In this document: piece by piece, positions 16,348 to 25,196 of the stretch
Position numbering within the stretch: position 1 is the stretch's first letter
Layout of the letters: each line of letters begins with the position of its first letter
DNA from: Candidatus Fermentibacteraceae bacterium
GTDB taxonomy: Bacteria; Fermentibacterota; Fermentibacteria; Fermentibacterales; JCC-6
DNA: 64,000 bases
Assembly (NCBI GenBank): GCA_016744855.1
Contig: JADGDO010000012.1
Location: 60,894 to 124,893, forward strand
Direction: 5' to 3'
Position numbers and translations under genes: made by a program
Notes under the pieces: generated by a model
The model's database searches: none
What the model saw: only the letters and a program-made list of their open reading frames with translations
What the model was told of the DNA's origin: nothing

Positions 16348-17343
16348 GTGCGAACTATTCTATATACCTTACTTTCTGTTATTCTAGTTTCGGCTTGCGG
16401 TCCTGATTCATTTAACGAGGACTCTCGTGAGCAGGCAGACATTCTCTACAATGCCGGAAGGTATTCTCAGGCACTCTCACTTTATGAAGAGTTGAGTAGT
16501 ACTACTGAGGAATACGATTGTGAGTTACAGTACAGGCTTGCTGAAACAGCAGTTCTTGCGAGTCAGGCAGAGAGAAACAGAAATCACAGGCAACGAGCAA
16601 AAACTGCTCTGGATTATCTTTCTCAAAACCCCGGTGACTGTGATTCTCTGGCAATCGGCCACCTCTGGCGAAGGCTCGGGTGGGAGATGGTTCGTGATAA
16701 CGATTCTTTGCCGGCCTACCACGCTTTTGGGAGGGCTATTGAGATAGCACCTGATCTAAATCAGGTCTTTGAGGAGGAATGGCTTCTCAGAGGTAAGTAT
16801 GCCTCGGCCCATCTTGCTTCTGTGGTGGTTATAGCAGATTCTCTTTCCGGTACATATGCGGAAGATAGTACTCTCAGATATGCGGCAGAGCTTCATATTG
16901 TTGAATTGGACAGAATTCCTTTGGTTAGAACAGATCTCAGGGGGGAAGTACTGTTTTCAAGAGCAAGACTTCTTCTTTATACCACGGGCCGTGAAGATGA
17001 TGAACTAATTGTTCTCACAGAGCTTGATCGTATGGGTCTTCTGAACTCATCGCACCGACAGAGACGAATGGATATTCTTCTTCTGCTGGCAGAGCAGGAT
17101 GCAGCACAGAATGATAATGCTTTGGCCCGTGAACGGTTGATGGAAGTATGGAATTCCAGTTTTACCGGTGCTCGTGTTCAGGCAGCTCTTCAGATGGGAC
17201 TGATGTCAGAAGCAGCAGGGAACCCTGTTGATGCACTTATGTGGTATAACAGAGCTTGTCAGGCAGCTCCCGGTTTAAGCTCATCAGCCTCAATGGCTGC
17301 TGCTGCGAGAAGAGATTCACTGAGATACATTGTAACACCATAA
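16348..17343 (+). CDS. TPR-type lipoprotein
   Basis: A 331-residue lipoprotein with lipobox VSAC (Cys17) followed by helical repeats. 'ADILYNAGRYSQALSLYEEL', 'YHAFGRAIEIAPD', 'LLAEQDAAQNDNALARERLMEV' and 'GNPVDALMWYNRACQAAP' (the last near the C-terminus) are TPR-like. TPR lipoproteins in this position usually act as scaffolds for outer-membrane or cell-wall complexes. The GTG start follows an AGCAGGGA sequence. The gene lies three bases after the previous one and 15 before the BamD-like gene. Confidence 0.7.
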   Translation: MRTILYTLLSVILVSACGPDSFNEDSREQADILYNAGRYSQALSLYEELSSTTEEYDCELQYRLAETAVLASQAERNRNHRQRAKTALDYLSQNPGDCDSLAIGHLWRRLGWEMVRDNDSLPAYHAFGRAIEIAPDLNQVFEEEWLLRGKYASAHLASVVVIADSLSGTYAEDSTLRYAAELHIVELDRIPLVRTDLRGEVLFSRARLLLYTTGREDDELIVLTELDRMGLLNSSHRQRRMDILLLLAEQDAAQNDNALARERLMEVWNSSFTGARVQAALQMGLMSEAAGNPVDALMWYNRACQAAPGLSSSASMAAAARRDSLRYIVTP

Positions 17344-17358
17344 ATACAAGAGGACAGC

Positions 17359-18099
17359 ATGATAAAATATGGATTAATTGCAGCGTTACTGATTTTTATT
17401 TCTGGATGTGGTTCATTTCCGTCAACAACAGGTATGGAAAGAGAGCAGATCATTGATCTTGCTGACCAGCAATTTGAGGGCGGTAAATGGGGACAGGCTT
17501 CATTTCTTTACACCGAGCTTATGTTCCGCTACCCTGGAGACATGGAAACAGACTTTTTCCTCTACCGCAGCGGTCTTGCTGACAGGGAACAGAAGTTCTG
17601 GGCGGATGCCGAATTCTTCCTATACAGGGTTGTTAATGAATTTCCAAGGGGTATATGGGCAGATGATGCTCAATTTGCTCTTGCTGAAACAATGTGGATG
17701 CAGAGACGGGATTACCGAAGAGATCAGACTCAGGTTATCAGGGCCCGAGAGGAACTATTGCGTTTCATCGAATTGTATCCAGCCTCCGAACTTAAACCCG
17801 CTGCAGATGGGCTTCTCCTGGAAGTGAATGATCATCTTTCAAGAAGAGCTTTGTTTATCGGTAAATTTTATATCCACAGGCAAGATACTGATGCTGCTCT
17901 TCTCTATTTAAGAGATGCTATGGATAGCTACGGTGAGACTGCTTGCCGGGGAGCTGTTCTTATTGCTATGGGAGATCTTTACAGAACAACGGACAACTAT
18001 TACTCAGCAAAAACTTACTACAACAGAGCTCTTGAAACCTGTGAACTTTCACCGGACGAGGAAGAGGAGGCTCTGAGTAGGCTTCAGGAGGTTCAGTGA
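17359..18099 (+). CDS. bamD: BamD-like outer-membrane assembly lipoprotein
   Basis: A 246-residue lipoprotein with lipobox ISGC (Cys17) and five TPR-like helix pairs. Family-typical features are 'LADQQFEGGKWGQASFLYTEL', here split as LADQQFEGGKWGQA, the 'RRDYRRDQTQVIRAREELL' region (RDQTQ with a following Arg-rich helix) and 'LFIGKFYIHRQDTDAALLY', the 'Y...R....AA..R' motif of BamD/ComL. BamD binds BamA and helps insert outer-membrane barrels. The SurA-like chaperones encoded after mfd fit the same pathway. Its last four bases overlap the GTG start of nadD. Confidence 0.8.
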   Translation: MIKYGLIAALLIFISGCGSFPSTTGMEREQIIDLADQQFEGGKWGQASFLYTELMFRYPGDMETDFFLYRSGLADREQKFWADAEFFLYRVVNEFPRGIWADDAQFALAETMWMQRRDYRRDQTQVIRAREELLRFIELYPASELKPAADGLLLEVNDHLSRRALFIGKFYIHRQDTDAALLYLRDAMDSYGETACRGAVLIAMGDLYRTTDNYYSAKTYYNRALETCELSPDEEEEALSRLQEVQ

Positions 18100-18680
18100 G
18101 ACAAGGGTTTTTCGGAGGAACTTTCGATCCTTTGCATCTGGGGCATTTAACACTGGCCCAAGAAGCTCTCGAGCAGTTTTCCCTTGATACTGTATTTTTT
18201 GTTCCCTCCAGATATCCTCCACACAAGAGTAATGCTGTAGTTACAGACTTTAAACATCGCCTCGCAATGCTGGAAGCTGCGCTTCAACACAACAAGTCGT
18301 TTAAAATTGCGGATATAGAATCGAGAGATTTTCCTTCTTACACGGTAGATATGCTCGAGCGTATATCCTCAGAAGATTATAGACCCTGTTTTATCATCGG
18401 GATGGATAGTCTGAGGGAGATACATACCTGGAAAAAGCCTCTGAGAATACTTGAACTTGCCGATATTCTGGTAGGAACAAGACCAGGGACTGATTTTTCT
18501 GCTGTAGATCCTGAAATTCTTGACAGAGTTAAGCTCTTTGACTTTCCCGGTGTCTGGGTATCATCTTCTGATCTCAGGAAGCGTATACTCGAGGGTAGAA
18601 GGATTTCATACCTTGTACCTGACTGTGTAGAATCGTATATAAGAAGCGGGGGGCTGTATGGAGCAGAAAAAGGCCATTGA
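18096..18680 (+). CDS. nadD: Nicotinate-nucleotide adenylyltransferase
   Basis: NadD transfers AMP to nicotinate mononucleotide to give deamido-NAD. The 194-residue protein starts with the nucleotidyltransferase motif GGTFDPLHLGHL (the HxGH box), has 'FVPSRYPPHKS' for substrate binding, 'FIIGMDSL' and the C-terminal 'VSSSDLRKRI' (ISSTxIR) motif. The GTG start overlaps the bamD-like stop by four bases (GTGA). The pilT gene begins inside its final 23 bases. Confidence 0.92.
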   Translation: MRQGFFGGTFDPLHLGHLTLAQEALEQFSLDTVFFVPSRYPPHKSNAVVTDFKHRLAMLEAALQHNKSFKIADIESRDFPSYTVDMLERISSEDYRPCFIIGMDSLREIHTWKKPLRILELADILVGTRPGTDFSAVDPEILDRVKLFDFPGVWVSSSDLRKRILEGRRISYLVPDCVESYIRSGGLYGAEKGH

Positions 18681-19764
18681 CACAATTCTTGATGCTCTTG
18701 TCGACGAGCATGTTAGTGATATTCACTTCAAGGTGGGATCACCACCGATTATCAGACGTTCAGGGGATATCAGACACGCAGTGGGCTTCCCCAGCTTTAC
18801 CAGTGAACATCTCAATCAGATCACGGCTGAGGTATCAAGTAAAGCTCAGCTTGAATTACTTAGAACTGGAGTTGAAGTAGATCTTGCCTACAGCCTTGCC
18901 GGTAAAGCACGTTTCAGGGTAAATATTTTTAATCAGCGTGGAACACCGGCGATGGTAATGAGGAAAATACCTTTTGAAATTCCGAATCTAGATCAACTTG
19001 GCCTTCCTGATGTTGTAAAAAAAATCTGCACTGAGCAGAGAGGGTTGATTCTGGTTACCGGTGCTACGGGCAGTGGTAAATCTACTACTCTGGCGGCTAT
19101 GATTAATGAAATTAATGAAAACCGCGAATCTCACATTGTAACTATTGAAGATCCAATAGAGTTCCTGCACCCGGATAAAAAATGCTCTATTTGCCAGAGG
19201 GAAGTGGGTATAGATACCAATTCATGGCCAACAGCTCTTAGATCTGTTTTCAGGCAGGACCCTGATGTGATACTTATAGGTGAGATGCGCGATGCGGAAA
19301 CTGCCATGATTGCATTGAGCGGAGCGGAAACCGGTCACCTCGTCATGAGTACACTTCACACGACAGATGCTCCGGAGACTATCAATCGCATAATAGACAT
19401 GTTCCCGGCTTACCAGCAGAAGCAGATTCGAATTCAGCTTGGTGGCCTACTGAAAGCGGTTATTTCTCAGAGGCTTTTACCATCAACTACTGAAAAGGAA
19501 AGGGTACTTGCAGCCGAAATCATGGTTCACACTGCGACTACTGGCAACTGTATCTCGGACCCTGAGAAAGCCCATCTTATACATGAAACTATGGAGCAGG
19601 GTGGTAGTCAGTATGGAATGCAGACCTTTGACATGTGTCTCTTCAACCTCCTCAAAAAAGGCCAAATAGATGAAGAAACAGCTCTTACTGCCGCAACAAA
19701 TCCAAACTCTCTTGTTCTTAAAATAAAGGGAGTGGAATCTGCGGATGATTGGAGGATAGAATAA
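18658..19764 (+). CDS. pilT: Type IV pilus retraction ATPase PilT
   Basis: A 368-residue hexameric ATPase that depolymerises type IV pili in twitching motility. N-terminal PAS-like region contains 'DIHFKVGSPP'; Walker A is GATGSGKST near residue 133; the Asp box, the Walker B 'DPDVILIGEMRD' and the His box 'GHLVMSTLHTTDA' follow in order, and the C-terminal helix 'QGGSQYGMQTFDMCLF' is of the PilT type. No pilin or assembly genes are in the window. It ends flush against the NfeD-like gene (TAA followed by ATG). Confidence 0.92.
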   Translation: MEQKKAIDTILDALVDEHVSDIHFKVGSPPIIRRSGDIRHAVGFPSFTSEHLNQITAEVSSKAQLELLRTGVEVDLAYSLAGKARFRVNIFNQRGTPAMVMRKIPFEIPNLDQLGLPDVVKKICTEQRGLILVTGATGSGKSTTLAAMINEINENRESHIVTIEDPIEFLHPDKKCSICQREVGIDTNSWPTALRSVFRQDPDVILIGEMRDAETAMIALSGAETGHLVMSTLHTTDAPETINRIIDMFPAYQQKQIRIQLGGLLKAVISQRLLPSTTEKERVLAAEIMVHTATTGNCISDPEKAHLIHETMEQGGSQYGMQTFDMCLFNLLKKGQIDEETALTAATNPNSLVLKIKGVESADDWRIE

Positions 19765-20079
19765 ATGCTTGAGATAAGCGTAGCTGCAATGTGGGCTGGT
19801 GGGATCACTGTACTAGCCATAGCAATCTTTTTACTGTGGATTGGCCTGCGTGCTCAGAAAAGGGCAAATCAGACAGGTGATGCCACTATGATCGGTGAAA
19901 GTGGTATCGTAAGAAAAACTTCGGGCTTCAGGAACAGAATTGTTGTTGAGGTACGCGGAGAACAGTGGTGGAGCAAAATGACTGTACCCGGAACTGTTAG
20001 TGTGGGTACTGAAGTGAAAGTAACAGGAGTGGATCCTGATGATCTTATCCTGGTAATCGAACCTCTGGAAGGGAGATAG
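19765..20079 (+). CDS. NfeD-like membrane protein
   Basis: A 104-residue protein with one hydrophobic helix (about residues 8-28) and a C-terminal OB-fold of the NfeD type: '[11 protein letters not shown]', '[12 protein letters not shown]' and '[20 protein letters not shown]'. This is the short NfeD1b form, with no serine protease domain. The stomatin-like gene one base downstream is its usual partner: NfeD and SPFH proteins are encoded together across bacteria and archaea and are thought to work together in membrane organisation. Confidence 0.82.
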   Translation: MLEISVAAMWAGGITVLAIAIFLLWIGLRAQKRANQTGDATMIGESGIVRKTSGFRNRIVVEVRGEQWWSKMTVPGTVSVGTEVKVTGVDPDDLILVIEPLEGR

Positions 20080-20080
20080 T

Positions 20081-20830
20081 ATGCCGGCTCTAATTTGTGT
20101 TCCTGCCGTATTGCTCATTATTCTAATTCTCAGCTCTCTGAGAGTTTTGAAAGAGTATCAGAGAGGTATTGTCTTCAGACTCGGTAAAGTTATCGGTCTA
20201 AAGGGGCCGGGCCTCATCTTTGTTTTTCCGATAATTGATTCGATGAAGAAAGTGGATCTTCGAGTTATCACAATGGATATTCCGCCTCAGGATGTTATCA
20301 CAAGAGACAACGTCAGTGTGAAGGTTAATGCTGTTACATACTATCGTGTTATTGATCCCAAGAAAGCTGTACTTGAAGTAACAAATTACATGTATGCCAC
20401 CAATCAGCTTGCTCAGACAACCCTTAGAAGTGTTCTCGGTGAGGCAACTCTTGATGAGCTGCTTGCTAACAGGGATGAGATCAACAGTAAGCTCCAGGAT
20501 ATTCTTGACAGAATGACTGATCCATGGGGTATCAAGGTCTCTACTGTAGAAGTCAAACATGTGGATCTGCCGGAAGATATGCAGAGAATGATGGCAAAGG
20601 AAGCTGAAGCAGAGAGAGATCGCAGAGCCAAGATCATTCGTGCTGATGCAGAACTTCAGGCTTCAGTCAAGCTTGGTGAGGCAGCCAAGATACTCGATGT
20701 TCACCCTTCTGCTCTTCAGCTCAGATACCTCCAGACTCTTACAGACATTGCCGTTGAGAACAATTCCACAATTGCTTTCCCTATTCCAATGGACCTGCTT
20801 ACCCCCTTCCTGAAAAAGGGAAAGGAGTAA
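20081..20830 (+). CDS. Stomatin/SPFH-family membrane protein (slipin)
   Basis: A 249-residue prohibitin-homology protein. It has an N-terminal membrane segment (~1-20), then '[21 protein letters not shown]' (quoted in part: [11 protein letters not shown]), '[18 protein letters not shown]', '[20 protein letters not shown]' (part), '[18 protein letters not shown]' and a coiled-coil '[17 protein letters not shown]', all hallmarks of bacterial slipins. The class forms large membrane oligomers and is implicated in membrane quality control. The partner NfeD-like protein is encoded just upstream, four bases before dapA begins downstream. Confidence 0.9.
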   Translation: MPALICVPAVLLIILILSSLRVLKEYQRGIVFRLGKVIGLKGPGLIFVFPIIDSMKKVDLRVITMDIPPQDVITRDNVSVKVNAVTYYRVIDPKKAVLEVTNYMYATNQLAQTTLRSVLGEATLDELLANRDEINSKLQDILDRMTDPWGIKVSTVEVKHVDLPEDMQRMMAKEAEAERDRRAKIIRADAELQASVKLGEAAKILDVHPSALQLRYLQTLTDIAVENNSTIAFPIPMDLLTPFLKKGKE

Positions 20831-20833
20831 TAC

Positions 20834-21706
20834 ATGATTCTGAGGGGCACAGTAACCGCTCTGGTTACACCCTTCAGGGACGGACTTGTTGATCATAAAT
20901 CACTAAGCAACCTGGTTGAACACCAGGTTGCTTCAGGTGTTCAGGGTCTACTTGCCTGCGGTTGTACCGGTGAACCTGCAACCTTATCAGACAGGGAGAA
21001 GCTTGAGGTTATTCAAACCGTCCTTGAAACTGCTGATGGAAGAGTTCCGGTTATTGCTGGAACAGGTACAAATGCCACTGCCTCAACAGTAACTTTTACA
21101 GAAGCTGTCTGCGCCACCGGAGTGGATGCAGTACTTATCATCACACCTTACTACAACAAACCTACAGCTCAGGGACAGCTCGTTCACTATACGTCTGTCG
21201 CTGACGCAAGCCTAAAGCCTGTAATTATCTACAATGTTCCAGGTCGAACAGGGACAAATATGGGTATTGAAACCTTGGCCAGGCTGGGTGAGCACCCGAA
21301 CATTATTGGCGTAAAAGATGCAGCAGGAGATGTAGAACGTGTTACTCAGCTTAGATCAATGTCTTCGATGGCAATCATGAGCGGTGATGACCATCTCTGT
21401 CTTTCTCAGGTTTTTATGGGTGGATCCGGTGTAGTATCGGTAGCATCGAATGTTGCACCATCTCTTGTGAGCCGGATGATTCAGCTGGGTTTGCAGGGAG
21501 AAGTCAAAGGAGCAAGAGAGCTTCATGAGATCCTCTATCCTCTTTTCAAGGTTCTCTTTATTGAAAGCAATCCGTCACCTTCCAAGAAAGCCCTTGAGAT
21601 AATGAGCATTATCGCCAGTGACTCTCTCAGAGAACCACTTGTATCGCTGGGTGAGGAAAGTGCACATACTCTTCGGAAAGTTCTAGTTGACATGGAGCTG
21701 GTATGA
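20834..21706 (+). CDS. dapA: 4-hydroxy-tetrahydrodipicolinate synthase
   Basis: DapA condenses pyruvate with aspartate semialdehyde to start the lysine/diaminopimelate branch. It is a 290-residue TIM barrel with the Schiff-base Lys161 in 'IIGVKDAAGD', Tyr133 in 'IIYNVPGRTG' and the Thr pair in 'GCTGEPATLS'; these numbers match the E. coli enzyme. The start ATG has GGAG upstream. The dapB gene overlaps its end by four bases, so both steps are translated together. The product feeds peptidoglycan as well as lysine. Confidence 0.95.
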   Translation: MILRGTVTALVTPFRDGLVDHKSLSNLVEHQVASGVQGLLACGCTGEPATLSDREKLEVIQTVLETADGRVPVIAGTGTNATASTVTFTEAVCATGVDAVLIITPYYNKPTAQGQLVHYTSVADASLKPVIIYNVPGRTGTNMGIETLARLGEHPNIIGVKDAAGDVERVTQLRSMSSMAIMSGDDHLCLSQVFMGGSGVVSVASNVAPSLVSRMIQLGLQGEVKGARELHEILYPLFKVLFIESNPSPSKKALEIMSIIASDSLREPLVSLGEESAHTLRKVLVDMELV

Positions 21707-22428
21707 CAAGGATTGCACTGTTCGGTTCGGAAGGAAGAATGGGCAAGCTCATTGCTGAAGAGGTTACCGGCAATCCCGGTTATGAAGTAATTCAAGCATT
21801 TGATTCCGGTGATGAGCTAACTCTAGACCCTCGTGTTGAAGTTGTCATTGATTTCTCCCTACCACAGGCCTTTAGTGCCCTTAACACTCTTGTGAAGGGG
21901 AAAGATGTGGCTATTGTTTCCGGAACCACCGGGCTTGGAGAAACCGAACGACAGATGCTGGAATCCTGGTCAAGGAATCATGCAGTATTCTATTCTTCCA
22001 ATATGAGTGTGGGTGTTCATGTTCTAGGAATGCTTATGAAAACAGCAACCCGAATGCTTGGAGAAAGCTTTGACAGAGAACTGATTGAGTTTCATCACGG
22101 AAGAAAAAAAGATAGTCCCAGTGGAACAGCATTATCTCTTTTGAATAACTGGGATGGCGAACAAGTGTACGGTCGACTAGGTGATACAGGAGAGAGAAAA
22201 GCAGGTACAGTCGGTGTTCATGCAGTTCGCGGAGGAGATGTTGCAGGTGAGCATCATCTTCATTTCCTGGGTGATGGGGAGAGGTTAACTCTAAGCCATC
22301 TTGCTACAAACAGGAGAGTTTTTGTAATGGGTGCCCTAAGAGCTGCTGCCTTCATTGTTGGGAAACCTTACGGTTTGTACCGCATGGAAGATTTGTTGGA
22401 TCAGAAAACCCTTAGCAGTCTTGTGTAA
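21703..22428 (+). CDS. dapB: 4-hydroxy-tetrahydrodipicolinate reductase
   Basis: DapB reduces the DapA product with NAD(P)H to tetrahydrodipicolinate. Motifs: the Rossmann start 'RIALFGSEGRMGKL', 'VVIDFSLP', 'SGTTGL', 'SSNMSVGVHVL' and the catalytic 'ELIEFHHGRKKDSPSGTA' with the paired His and the Lys. At 241 residues it is shorter than the ~270 of E. coli, with the loss in loop regions. The ATG overlaps dapA by four bases. A 96-base gap follows with no strong terminator. Confidence 0.93.
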   Translation: MTRIALFGSEGRMGKLIAEEVTGNPGYEVIQAFDSGDELTLDPRVEVVIDFSLPQAFSALNTLVKGKDVAIVSGTTGLGETERQMLESWSRNHAVFYSSNMSVGVHVLGMLMKTATRMLGESFDRELIEFHHGRKKDSPSGTALSLLNNWDGEQVYGRLGDTGERKAGTVGVHAVRGGDVAGEHHLHFLGDGERLTLSHLATNRRVFVMGALRAAAFIVGKPYGLYRMEDLLDQKTLSSLV

Positions 22429-22524
22429 TTGCATAGCAGTATTTTATATAACAAGATACGCGAGCTCAAATCTAACAAGGGGGAACTTTGTCGAATTTCT
22501 GCCTGAAACTAATGGGATACAATC

Positions 22525-23292
22525 GTGGCTGAAGTAGTTAAACCGGCCTTCGCCGGTTCTTTCTATCCATCAACCCCTGATGCAGTTAAGGCAGATGTTT
22601 GTAATCTTCTTCAAAACAGCTGTTCACCCTTTTCTGAAGCTGTCGGAATGGTTGTACCACATGCCGGGTATGTATACTCCGGCAAAACTGCTGCATATGG
22701 TTTTGCTTCAGCACCAGATAATGTTTCCACTATTGTGATATGCGCTCCAAGTCACAGGTATCCGTTTAAGGGTGAAACCGTTTTTGATACCGATTTTCTG
22801 GAAACACCATTGGGTTTATGCCCTGTCGACAGAAAAATTACTGGATTTCTTGCGGAAGAAATGGAATCAATAGTATTTCAAGAGCACAGTCTTGAAGTGC
22901 TGATTCCCTTTGTTCAGATGAAGTGGCCTGACGCGATGATTGTGCCTATTGTTCTCGGCATGGAGCCAGACTGTAAGAAAGTCGCGGAGCTGATTTATAA
23001 GCATGCTCCTGAGGCATTCCTGATTGCTTCCAGTGATCTCTCTCATTTCCATCCATTGAGTGAAGCAGAGAAACTTGACCGGATGGTAATAAATGCATTT
23101 CTCTCCCTATCCCCCGAACAGATTGGGGATAATCTGGAGGCTTGTGGTAAGACAGCTATTAAAACTTTGCTGTACTTTGCAGCTATGAAGAGTGCAGGAA
23201 CAGCGGTTGAGCTACATTATTCAACCTCAGCAGATGCAGGTGCTGGAACCGATGAAGTTGTCGGCTATTTTTCAGGCATGGTGCTCAAGTGA
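22525..23292 (+). CDS. Memo family protein
   Basis: A 255-residue protein of the Memo (MEMO1) family, related to class III extradiol dioxygenases. It begins 'KPAFAGSFYPS' and has 'VVPHAGYVYSGKTAAYGFA' (part: PHAGYVYSG), 'APSHRYPF', 'EHSLEVLIPFVQ', 'SSDLSHFHP' and 'GYFSGMV', the conserved His/Asp/Cys surface of the family. In the genome neighbourhoods known as AmmeMemoRadiSam, Memo and AMMECR1 proteins occur with a radical SAM protein; here the first two are present and overlap by four bases. Human Memo is reported to bind copper/iron, but the bacterial role is unknown. The start is a GTG with a GGGA upstream. Confidence 0.88.
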   Translation: MAEVVKPAFAGSFYPSTPDAVKADVCNLLQNSCSPFSEAVGMVVPHAGYVYSGKTAAYGFASAPDNVSTIVICAPSHRYPFKGETVFDTDFLETPLGLCPVDRKITGFLAEEMESIVFQEHSLEVLIPFVQMKWPDAMIVPIVLGMEPDCKKVAELIYKHAPEAFLIASSDLSHFHPLSEAEKLDRMVINAFLSLSPEQIGDNLEACGKTAIKTLLYFAAMKSAGTAVELHYSTSADAGAGTDEVVGYFSGMVLK

Positions 23293-23828
23293 CTCCGGCT
23301 GATCAGAGAATCCTTCTGAATCTTGCAAGAGAATCCGTTGAAGCAGCTGCCTTGGGAAAACCAATTCCCCTTCTTCCATCCGACGATGTCATCACCCGTC
23401 CGGGAGGGGCATTTGTTACATTGAAGATCAGAGGACGACTGAGGGGTTGTATCGGTCACTTCTCCGGTATAGGTTCTCTCGGTGCTACAGTTAGATCAAT
23501 GGCTCGGGAGGCAACCCTCTCCGACCCCAGATTTATTGCTGTTTCACCTGACGAGATAAAGAATATTACCATAGAAATATCTGTTCTTTCTCCAATGGAA
23601 AGAATTGATGCAAATGATGTTGTGCCTGGAGTACACGGGCTTTACATAAGACGAGGATCCAGGGCAGGGACTCTTTTACCCCAGGTTGCAAGTGAGGAAG
23701 GCTGGAACAGAGAGACCTTTCTGAAGCATACCTGTTTGAAGGCAGGGCTTCCCCCGGAAGCTTACTTGGAAAAAGGAACCGAGATACTCTCATACACTGC
23801 TGAAGTGTTCAGCGAAACAACAGTTTAG
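23289..23828 (+). CDS. AMMECR1 domain protein
   Basis: A 179-residue protein with the whole AMMECR1 domain: 'GAFVTLKIRGRLRGCIGHF' with the family-defining LRGCIG, 'DPRFIAVSPDEI', 'IEISVLSPMERI' and 'LLPQVASEEGW' with the 'EEGWNRETFL' end. The biochemical role of the family is not settled. The GTG start overlaps the Memo gene by four bases (GTGA), so the two are translationally coupled and likely act together. The third usual member, a radical SAM protein, is not adjacent. Confidence 0.9.
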   Translation: MTPADQRILLNLARESVEAAALGKPIPLLPSDDVITRPGGAFVTLKIRGRLRGCIGHFSGIGSLGATVRSMAREATLSDPRFIAVSPDEIKNITIEISVLSPMERIDANDVVPGVHGLYIRRGSRAGTLLPQVASEEGWNRETFLKHTCLKAGLPPEAYLEKGTEILSYTAEVFSETTV

Positions 23829-23841
23829 AAAGGGGTTAACT

Positions 23842-24384
23842 ATGAAAAAATTGATTCTTACGGGTATTGGATTTGTACTTCTCTTCGGTGCCTGTGAAAT
23901 GCCGGGCGCGGGGCAGGCTGCCTCCATCGTACAGGAGCAGGTAGAGGATATAAGTGAAGAGATTCAGGAAGTAGTTTCAGACAACGAAGCACTCACTGAA
24001 AGACTTGATGACCTTCAGGAACAGATTGGTTCAGCATCTTTTGATATGCCGGATATGCCTGAATTTGACATTGAGGGGCTCATGGAGACTTTCGATGAGG
24101 ATTTCAATAATCTCTCAGCCAGATCTGATTCTTTGATTGATGAAATGTCGATTGTTATTGAAACTCAAGCACTTTCCATAGATAGTCTCAGAAGCGAGAT
24201 AAATGATCTTGAGGGTGAAATTGCTTCACTAAGGTCTACTGTCAACGCTCTAGGTTCTTACAGCGGTGATTCCGGTAGAACCGGTTCAAGCAGCAGTTCA
24301 AGTGGTGGTAGGGGTGGATCCGGAACCTCATCGGGCGGTTCTTCGGGCAGTTCTTCGGGCAGTTCATCCGGGGGAAGAATTTAG
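23842..24384 (+). CDS. Coiled-coil lipoprotein with Ser/Gly tail
   Basis: A 180-residue lipoprotein of unknown function. Lipobox FGAC places the lipid on Cys18. Residues ~27-65 and ~85-135 are predicted coiled coil by heptad pattern ('IVQEQVEDISEEIQEVV', 'LIDEMSIVIETQALSI', 'LRSEINDLEGEIASLRS'). The last ~40 residues are almost only Ser and Gly with a few Arg. AAAGGGG lies upstream of the ATG. The stop overlaps by one base the GTG of the GIN-domain gene, so they are one unit. It may serve as an outer-membrane spacer or anchor; this is inference. Confidence 0.72.
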   Translation: MKKLILTGIGFVLLFGACEMPGAGQAASIVQEQVEDISEEIQEVVSDNEALTERLDDLQEQIGSASFDMPDMPEFDIEGLMETFDEDFNNLSARSDSLIDEMSIVIETQALSIDSLRSEINDLEGEIASLRSTVNALGSYSGDSGRTGSSSSSSGGRGGSGTSSGGSSGSSSGSSSGGRI

Positions 24385-25196
24385 TGTCTCTTTACTTCTT
24401 CAATCATGAAGTTGAGAATCCTTTCCTCCAGGCAATCCTAGCTTTCGGGGCAATTCTGTTTGCAATTGCTGTTGTTGCGCTTGTGGTAGTTATTGTTCTA
24501 CCGGTAGTTGGTATTGTACTCACTGGTGGTTTTCTGGTATTAGCAGTAGCGCTGCTCATTATTGTTGTCACAGTGCCGTTTCTCGCCTTCTTTGGAATTC
24601 TCTTCAGTAACCGAAAAAAGGGAAGTGGAATTAAAGAAAGCAGAGTCATTGATGTGGAACCTTTCCATTCCGTGAAAGTTTCCGGAGCAGTGAAAGTAGA
24701 TATTATCTGTGGTCAAGAACAGGTTTTGACTGTTACCACGGATGACAATCTTATTGACGACATTAAGACTACTGTAAAAGACGGTGAACTATCCGTTTCA
24801 TTTGCCCGTTCAATATCATGCAACACGGGAATCAACGTACAGATTTCCATGGCTGATTTGAGGAAAATGGGAATGTATGGAGCTGTAAAAGCAGGCATTA
24901 CAGGAATCAATTCTGATGAATTAGTTATCAGAGGTAGCGGTGCATGTAAGATGACTGCTGATGGTACCAGTAAGAGTCTCGATGCCAAACTATCAGGTGC
25001 CGGTAAACTCTCAGCTGCCGAATTGATTTCCGGGAGAGTTAAAATTAAAATCTCCGGGTGTGCAAACGCAGTTGTTCATGCAGTTGAAAAAGTTACAGTT
25101 AAAATTTCCGGAGCAGGCAGAGTTACCTGTCACGGTAACCCGCCAGATGTGCACAAGCACATTTCTGGTGCTGGAAAAGTGGAAATAGTAGAGTGA
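24384..25196 (+). CDS. Membrane protein with GIN (DUF2807) beta-helix domain
   Basis: A 270-residue protein with two strongly hydrophobic helices in residues ~15-75, then a beta-rich domain of the DUF2807 or GIN (head of putative autotransporter adhesin) type. The domain shows the repeating pattern 'F(H/Y)SVKVSGAVKVDI', 'ISMADLRKMGMYGAVKAG', 'LVIRGSGACKM', 'LDAKLSGAGKLSA' and 'VTVKISGAGRVT', i.e. right-handed helix turns with GSGAG. GIN proteins are common in Bacteroidota; here the membrane segment replaces the usual signal peptide. The GTG start and the next gene's GTG (GTGA) overlap their neighbours. Confidence 0.82.
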   Translation: MSLYFFNHEVENPFLQAILAFGAILFAIAVVALVVVIVLPVVGIVLTGGFLVLAVALLIIVVTVPFLAFFGILFSNRKKGSGIKESRVIDVEPFHSVKVSGAVKVDIICGQEQVLTVTTDDNLIDDIKTTVKDGELSVSFARSISCNTGINVQISMADLRKMGMYGAVKAGITGINSDELVIRGSGACKMTADGTSKSLDAKLSGAGKLSAAELISGRVKIKISGCANAVVHAVEKVTVKISGAGRVTCHGNPPDVHKHISGAGKVEIVE

